Shown: positions 25,327 through 29,656 of the stretch, piece by piece
Layout: each line of letters opens with the position of its first letter
Numbering within the stretch: position 1 is the first letter of the stretch
Source: Flavobacteriales bacterium
Lineage (GTDB): Bacteria; Bacteroidota; Bacteroidia; Flavobacteriales_D; Sanyastnellaceae
Assembly: GCA_015660615.1 (NCBI GenBank)
Contig: DQKQ01000011.1
Span: 1 to 29,656, forward strand
Direction of reading: 5' to 3'
DNA length: 29,656 nt
The notes under the pieces: generated by a model
The model's database searches: none
Seen by the model: only the letters and a program-made list of their open reading frames with translations
Told to the model about the DNA's origin: nothing
Position numbers and translations under genes: made by a program

Positions 25327-26313
25327 TATCCTGAGCTCTATCCCAGCTAAAGTGGAAGTTAGATATCCTCTTGAAACTATTCTGTAATCACTTTCAAATA
25401 GAACGACTTGCTCTACCCAAATTGATTTTCCTACCCCTTTCGACCAATAAAGTCCTATATACCATCCCGGTTTATCTCTCTCAGGCTCCTTGTAGAGTCC
25501 TATTTCCGCAATCATAGGTAGCGCAGCCCATCTAACTCTCCCAAGGTAAGCTTCATAATTGTCAGTATTTACATAAGAGTCTGATGGCTTTATATCTACT
25601 CCAAATCCTGATGTTGCAGATACAAAATACCCTAAACCCAGAGGTACTCTTGTTTCCGCAAAAAACGGGATTCTATAGCCCACAGATCTAAGTTGTGGTA
25701 TTGTATCAAAGTCATTTATGGCTAATGTGTCATTTGAGTAATGAAACTCAATAGAGTAATTCCTACTAGCCCATTGAATACCTGTTCCAAAACTCCAATT
25801 TTTCTTTAATCTATACTGAAGCCTCATTCCAAATTCTTGACCTATTTTAGGAGACCAAACAGAGGTCAAACCCAAATCTTCAAATACTTCATCCTCTACT
25901 CCCACCATAGAAAATGGTGTATTCATCCTCGCTAAAACTGAGAGTTCCCAAACAGATTTTTTTGGGAAGGTTTGTGCGTTCATTTTTGTAGAAAGAGCAC
26001 CAAGTATTGCTAAAAGCAGAAAGACTGCTGTAATAACAAGCAATAGCCAACGAAGATATTTATTGGAAATAAAAGGTGATCTTATATCAGCGTACAAAAG
26101 GTGATTTTGATTTAGCGCATCTTGAAAGTGAGTCCTTGGCACCCCAAATAAATATTTAGCCCCATACTCGAGTTCTTCATCCTCATGAAATTCAAAAGGA
26201 ATAGACTTATTTTCAAGTAAATCTTTGAAAATCATACTGTGACCCTCTTCTCGAAAAGAAAATACATAGTATCTATTATCTGCAGGGTGAATAAAATAAT
26301 TCGTTAACCTCAT
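25315..26313 (-). CDS. Putative fusion: N-terminal soluble domain, membrane/signal segment, outer-membrane barrel-like C-terminus
   Basis: I do not recognise this 332-residue product as a named gene. Residues 1-85 form a soluble-looking, acidic segment (DNRYYVFSFREEGHSMIF; FHEDEELEYGAKYLFG). Residues 87-108 are strongly hydrophobic (KYLRWLLLVITAVFLLLAIL), followed by STKMNAQ-TF, which resembles a signal-peptidase site. Residues 115-332 are beta-rich with alternating aromatic strands (FGMRLQYRLKKNWSFGTGIQ; YFVSATSGFGVDI; YIGLYWSKGVGKSIW) and look like a small outer-membrane barrel. It ends IELRILLE. The start at 26313 (MRLTNYFIHPADNRYY) is the only suitable upstream ATG, so the N-terminal domain is in the same frame. 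It is divergent from the SDR gene by 31 bp and convergent with yqeY. Function unknown. Confidence 0.6.
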   Translation of the reverse strand: MRLTNYFIHPADNRYYVFSFREEGHSMIFKDLLENKSIPFEFHEDEELEYGAKYLFGVPRTHFQDALNQNHLLYADIRSPFISNKYLRWLLLVITAVFLLLAILGALSTKMNAQTFPKKSVWELSVLARMNTPFSMVGVEDEVFEDLGLTSVWSPKIGQEFGMRLQYRLKKNWSFGTGIQWASRNYSIEFHYSNDTLAINDFDTIPQLRSVGYRIPFFAETRVPLGLGYFVSATSGFGVDIKPSDSYVNTDNYEAYLGRVRWAALPMIAEIGLYKEPERDKPGWYIGLYWSKGVGKSIWVEQVVLFESDYRIVSRGYLTSTLAGIELRILLE

Positions 26314-26332
26314 ATAAGTGCTAAGTTAACCC

Positions 26333-26340
26333 CACATTTG
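26333..26340 (+). promoter_or_regulatory. Putative -7 element for the SDR gene
   Basis: CACATTTG differs from TAnnTTTG only in its first base and ends four bases before ATG 26345, the same distance seen at dtd and gldC. No -33 TTG is found at the expected distance. This suggests a leaderless transcript but is weak on its own. Confidence 0.3.
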
Positions 26341-26344
26341 TAGT

Positions 26345-27130
26345 ATGCATACAATTCTTATCACAGGTGCTGGAACTGGAATCGGAGCAGCTACCGCACG
26401 CAAACTTTCAGGCTTACAAAACTCTCGACTCATACTAGTGGGCAGACGTATATCTCCTTTAGAAAAACTTCTTGAAACTCTAGAGAATAAGGAAAGACAT
26501 AGAATTTATTCTATAGATATTTCAGACCCTAACTCAATCAAACAATTACTTTCAGACCCAGCGTCTGGTCTAAATGAGCACCCTTTAGTTAACGTATTCG
26601 CAAATGCAGGAATAGGTGGCCCAAATAATTTCTCTCACAATGAAAACGATAGATGGAGTGAAATTATTAATACGAACCTATCCGGAACTTACAATACATG
26701 TATGGCAAGCATTCCATGGTTGCAAAAGGCAACTTTAGCAGGTATATTAAATAAGAACATCGTTATTACATCGAGCTGTCTTGCAAGATTTGGTGTGCCA
26801 CATCAATCGGCATACGTTGCCTCTAAAACAGGCCTTCTAGGACTTGTTAGAAGTCTAGCTACAGAATACTCTCGAGAAGGAATTCTTATCAATGCTATTA
26901 ATCCAGGGTGGGTAGATACCGATATGGCAAGATCAAGCATTCAAGCTATGGCAGATGGTGCTGGTGTAGATTATAACGTTATGCTTCAAGACCAAAAAGA
27001 TCTTGTCCCTACAGGCCAATTCAGTTCCCCTGGAGAGATCGCAGAACTCGTAGCATTTCTCTTCTCCGGAGCACAACGTTCCATTACAGGACAAGCTATA
27101 GATATCAATGGAGGATCGTGGATGGGATAA
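26345..27130 (+). CDS. SDR-family oxidoreductase
   Basis: A classical short-chain dehydrogenase/reductase of 261 residues. It has the cofactor motif TGAGTGIG (7-14), VGRR at about 32-35 (basic residues suggest NADP preference, inference), NAG at 87-89, likely catalytic Ser144, Tyr157 and Lys161 (YVASK), and NPGWVDTDMA (about 186-195) after the active site. The end INGGSWMG is typical for FabG-like members. The substrate is not determined; ketoacyl or sugar/steroid-type alcohols are possible. It is a monocistronic plus-strand unit that ends before a hairpin terminator. Confidence 0.9.
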   Translation: MHTILITGAGTGIGAATARKLSGLQNSRLILVGRRISPLEKLLETLENKERHRIYSIDISDPNSIKQLLSDPASGLNEHPLVNVFANAGIGGPNNFSHNENDRWSEIINTNLSGTYNTCMASIPWLQKATLAGILNKNIVITSSCLARFGVPHQSAYVASKTGLLGLVRSLATEYSREGILINAINPGWVDTDMARSSIQAMADGAGVDYNVMLQDQKDLVPTGQFSSPGEIAELVAFLFSGAQRSITGQAIDINGGSWMG

Positions 27131-27161
27131 TTATATGTATTAAAAAAGTTTAGGTAATAAA

Positions 27162-27185
27162 AAAGCCCCGCTTTCGCGGGGCTTT
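27162..27185. terminator. Bidirectional rho-independent-type terminator
   Basis: A perfect 10-bp stem (AAAGCCCCGC / GCGGGGCTTT) with a TTTC loop at 27172-27175 lies between the SDR stop (27130) and the stop of the convergent surface-protein gene (27209). The minus-strand side is followed by TTTTTTATT, a good U-tract; the plus-strand side has CTTTCTTTAT. It can serve both genes. Confidence 0.92.
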
Positions 27186-27208
27186 CTTTATATATAGTTT
27201 TTCTATTC

Positions 27209-29656
27209 TTAGCAAATAGTACCGAACGCTCCTAAGAAGATAAGAAGGTCACCAGTAGTAATCGATCCATCACCGTTCAAGTCCGCAGGACAAGGGTTAG
27301 CAATATCGAATGTACAAGAACCATCATCACTTAAAGCAGCACCGTCATAGTTACTAGCATCTGGGTAAGTACAACCTTCACAACCAGAGAATACACACTG
27401 AGAAACATCTGAGATATTAACAGCTGCATCGTAGTTACACGCGCAAGATATATCACAACCAACAACACACTGATCAGCAGATCCTACGTTGAAAGTTTGC
27501 TCATCAGGTGAAATACCTGATACTAAACCTCCAAAGGCTCCAACAATAGTCCATGAAATCTCACCAGAATATACAAACTCGTTCACTGTAATTGTGTAAC
27601 AACCGTCAGCAAGACAGTGAGTGTCTTCACCATAAGAACCAAGGTCAAGCATTCCAGAAGCTACTTCTACTCCGTCTACAGTAGATATAACGTATCCAAC
27701 ATCTCCGTCGTTTCCATATCCACCCCATCCGTCACCGAATGAATCAAACATCTGTACACTTACACAGTTGCTGTAACAGCAAGAACCATCCTCTATAGTT
27801 GCAAGAGCATCGTAGCTACATGAAGCAGCATCCATACATCCAGCACAAGTTTCGTACTCACAAGATCCGTCCTCATCAGTTGCAAGGGCGTCGTAGTTAC
27901 AAGCACCTGCATCAGTACATCCACAAACAGCACCTCCTACAGAGATAGTCTGAGAATCTGGAGCACCTCCAGCAACAAGAACAGTACCGTCTTCACTTGA
28001 CATAGACCAAGACACTTCAGAACCCCAATCGCCAGTAGATACAGAGATGTTGTAACATCCCGGCTCTAGACATAGCATATCGAATCCGTATTCAGGTCCA
28101 GCGTAGTTATCGTTATCTACAAACCACTGAGCATCATCAAGAGTACCTTCGAAAATAAGGTTACCAGCAAGATCAGAGATTGTGTAGCCTGCGCCATTCC
28201 AACCATCACCGAAAGCATCAACCATATTTAATTGAACAGATGTACCTGTTTCCGTAGCACAAACACATGACCAGAAATCACAAGTAGCAGTACTCACGTT
28301 AGCTGATGGATCGAAGTTACAAGCAGCAGAGTTCATACATCCCTCAACTACTACAGCGCAATCAAATACTAAGTCGAATGCACCAGCACTAGCTTCAGAA
28401 CCTACGAGAACGTAGTAAAGCGTACCTACAGTAGAAACAAACTCGAAATTAACATCGTCAGAATCATATAAAGAACATGCACCAGTTCCATCACTACTTA
28501 TAGCAGAAGCGAAACAAGTAAAGTCTCCAGGTTGGTAAACAGGGTCCATAGAGTATGCAGAAACAGATAAAGTTGCTGTTTCAGCTGGATTACCGGCTAC
28601 AGCAGTAAAGAAGCCTAGAACTTCACCAAGAGCATTTGTGAATGTAGCGTTTCCGCCATTCCATCCGTCTCCGTAAGCATCAGCCATAGTTAAAGTGTAA
28701 TCGCCTTCAGGTAGACAAACGCTACCTGTTACAGGAGCTCCTCCAGAAGCAACTTCTCCAGCAGCATCAGAAAGAGACCAAGAGATCTCTGAATCCCATG
28801 ATCCACCACCAACACTGTAGTTTATAGTAACTAAACCTTCTCCACATGCATCAGCAGGAGGAACATCAATTCCACCACCTCCACAAGCTTCAGCAGCTGT
28901 GTAAATGTTAATCTTAGAATCGATATCAGATCCACAAGTGCTTAAGTTATGAAGTTGTCCGTCACCCACGAATGAGTACCAAACACCTGCTCCAGGAGCA
29001 GTTTCACATCCTGCAACTCCAATTGGAGATCCTAGTATAGTTGCACCACCTGTTGAACCAACAGTAACTGAGTTACAAACTAAAGCTTCAGCTGTATCGC
29101 AAATATCGTTCGCTGGAACTACACCTGTAAAGTCACAAGTACCATCGTCAGTTGTAGCAGAAGCGTCGTAGTTAGTCGCAGTAGCGTCTGTACATCCGAA
29201 GCTTACACCATTAGTAGTGAATTCAAAGTCACCACAAGTATTTAGGTCCATAGTAAAAATCACAGCGTAATAATTTGTATTAGGCTCTAGAGTAATAAAA
29301 TTCTCAACAGAACCGGCACATGATCCAGTAAATGTGCAACCAGCAACAGGAACTAAAGATTCACAATCGCCTGAACCCATAAATCCTAATCCAAGTACAT
29401 CATTTGAAATGTTTGTTGCATTGAAATCAAAAGTATCGAAGTCCCCAGAGTTGAAAGTGTACCACACACCATATGCAGTTGAAAATCCAGACCATGGAAT
29501 ATCTAGAGCCTCTTGAGAAGAACAACAAGTTGATGCAGTGTATGTCTCTCCTGTAACCATAGCAGTCGCATCATTACAATCATCGTTAGATGGTACATCC
29601 GCACATTCAGCGCAAGTAACAGTCACAACAAAATCGTTTCCAGTTGTAAATGCAGA
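27209..29656 (-). CDS. Large Cys-rich modular surface protein, C-terminal part, truncated by the window edge
   Basis: The frame is open from the right edge of the window to the stop at 27209, giving 815 residues; the N-terminus lies beyond. (Numbering here counts from GTG 29626 as residue 1, although this is an internal Val.) The layout is a mosaic. Two prepeptidase-like domains start near NDDCNDATAMV (14-24) and NDICDTAEALVCNS (173-186, with GVWYSFVGDG). Three GDGW modules have centres at 316-324, 470-478 and 628-636. Six Cys/Asp modules of the form GC-x-ACNYD-x-DGSC lie at about 144, 429, 569, 596, 723 and 751. The C-terminus is a Ca-binding-like loop, DLNGDGSITTGDLLIFLGAF. No T9SS sorting domain is seen at the C-terminus. 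Composition is richer in G/C and Cys/Asp/Gly than the neighbours by eye. It is probably secreted and possibly Ca-dependent; function is unknown. Confidence 0.85.
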   Translation of the reverse strand, partial: SAFTTGNDFVVTVTCAECADVPSNDDCNDATAMVTGETYTASTCCSSQEALDIPWSGFSTAYGVWYTFNSGDFDTFDFNATNISNDVLGLGFMGSGDCESLVPVAGCTFTGSCAGSVENFITLEPNTNYYAVIFTMDLNTCGDFEFTTNGVSFGCTDATATNYDASATTDDGTCDFTGVVPANDICDTAEALVCNSVTVGSTGGATILGSPIGVAGCETAPGAGVWYSFVGDGQLHNLSTCGSDIDSKINIYTAAEACGGGGIDVPPADACGEGLVTINYSVGGGSWDSEISWSLSDAAGEVASGGAPVTGSVCLPEGDYTLTMADAYGDGWNGGNATFTNALGEVLGFFTAVAGNPAETATLSVSAYSMDPVYQPGDFTCFASAISSDGTGACSLYDSDDVNFEFVSTVGTLYYVLVGSEASAGAFDLVFDCAVVVEGCMNSAACNFDPSANVSTATCDFWSCVCATETGTSVQLNMVDAFGDGWNGAGYTISDLAGNLIFEGTLDDAQWFVDNDNYAGPEYGFDMLCLEPGCYNISVSTGDWGSEVSWSMSSEDGTVLVAGGAPDSQTISVGGAVCGCTDAGACNYDALATDEDGSCEYETCAGCMDAASCSYDALATIEDGSCCYSNCVSVQMFDSFGDGWGGYGNDGDVGYVISTVDGVEVASGMLDLGSYGEDTHCLADGCYTITVNEFVYSGEISWTIVGAFGGLVSGISPDEQTFNVGSADQCVVGCDISCACNYDAAVNISDVSQCVFSGCEGCTYPDASNYDGAALSDDGSCTFDIANPCPADLNGDGSITTGDLLIFLGAFGTIC
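27221..27289 (-). other. EF-hand/dockerin-like Ca-binding loop at the C-terminus
   Basis: This encodes PADLNGDGSITTGDLLIFLG and the next residues (about 780-802). The DxNxDGxIxxxD spacing is that of a calcium-binding loop as in dockerins and EF-hands, followed by LLIFLGAFG. It precedes a final Cys and the stop. Calcium binding is inferred from spacing only. Confidence 0.6.
27308..27460 (-). repeat. Two C-terminal Cys/Asp modules
   Basis: These are modules five (27389-27460, GCDISCACNYDAAVN onward) and six (27308-27376, GCTYPDASNYDGAALSDDGSC). They follow the general pattern GC-x(4-5)-[AC]xNYD-x-A-x(5)-DGSC. They occur in the 3' part of the surface-protein gene, next to the Ca-loop. Confidence 0.75.
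27773..27922 (-). repeat. Tandem pair of Cys/Asp modules
   Basis: Modules three (27854-27922, GCTDAGACNYDALATDEDGSC) and four (27773-27841, GCMDAASCSYDALATIEDGSC) are very similar and separated by TCA of the linker ETCA. At the DNA level they look like a recent tandem duplication. Single copies of the same module lie at 28274-28342 and 29129-29197. Confidence 0.8.

Noticed and set aside
25957..25963. Run of seven T in the barrel-fusion gene, considered as a frameshift joining two genes
   Set aside because: The frame is continuous through the run and the barrel-like segments lie on both sides in the same frame, so no frameshift is needed.
26303..26330. Two GTTAAC hexamers between the fusion gene and the SDR gene, considered as an operator
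   Set aside because: Six-base palindromes of A/T-rich type are expected by chance in this composition. The first overlaps the sequence at the start codon and no further symmetry is seen.
1..29656. tRNA/rRNA genes, CRISPR arrays, insertion sequences, attachment sites
   Set aside because: None seen on either strand. The only clear strong hairpin is the terminator at 27162-27185, and no regularly spaced repeats with unique spacers were found.

Overview
The window reads as a chromosomal segment of a low-GC Bacteroidota bacterium, most likely a marine Flavobacteriales/Cryomorphaceae-like lineage. The evidence is: a gliding-motility gldB-gldC pair; promoter-like elements of the Bacteroidota type (TTG/TTTG, spacer, TAnnTTTG) and hardly any Shine-Dalgarno sequences; a division/cell-wall (dcw) cluster without ddl and murB; an FtsI with a C-terminal PASTA domain; an FtsZ ending in NPFLHDNVD; and large Cys-rich secreted proteins of a kind common in this phylum. 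The lineage below phylum is inference.

Left part (1-9119). A minus-strand run encodes small-type PurL, then a membrane-anchored PASTA protein, then a secreted protein that runs off the left edge (1-991). Plus-strand dtd converges with minus-strand nadE, which lies directly downstream of an outer-membrane beta-barrel gene. That barrel gene is divergent from gldB-gldC, and the two putative promoters interleave in a very short gap. gldC ends convergently inside the 3' end of engB, which follows an alpha/beta hydrolase gene.

Centre (9120-25326). A 278-bp divergent intergenic region precedes a 16-kb dcw operon: mraZ-rsmH-ftsL-ftsI-murE-mraY-murD-ftsW-murG-murC-ftsQ-ftsA-ftsZ-yqeY. Genes overlap by 1-8 bp or lie within 22 bp of each other, and I saw no internal terminator. 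Upstream of mraZ are four boxes at exact 10-bp spacing, which look like a MraZ operator, followed by a perfect TAnnTTTG element. Together they place the mraZ start at 9398. The cluster encodes the mRNA-independent core of lipid II synthesis (MurE, MraY, MurD, MurG, MurC) and the septal machine (FtsL, FtsI, FtsW, FtsQ, FtsA, FtsZ). MurE carries the DNPR motif of meso-diaminopimelate-adding enzymes.

Right part (25315-29656). A minus-strand gene joins a small N-terminal domain, a signal-peptide-like segment and a putative beta-barrel. It is divergent from an SDR oxidoreductase gene. A strong bidirectional hairpin terminator separates the SDR gene from a large Cys-rich modular surface protein that runs off the right edge. 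That protein has six Cys/Asp modules, three GDGW-type modules (one in reversed half-order and apparently nested in another domain) and a C-terminal EF-hand/dockerin-like loop.

Most of the window is conserved housekeeping DNA. The accessory interest lies in the mraZ control region, the barrel fusion, the modular surface protein and a recurring leaderless-promoter pattern. No CRISPR array, insertion sequence or RNA gene was recognised.
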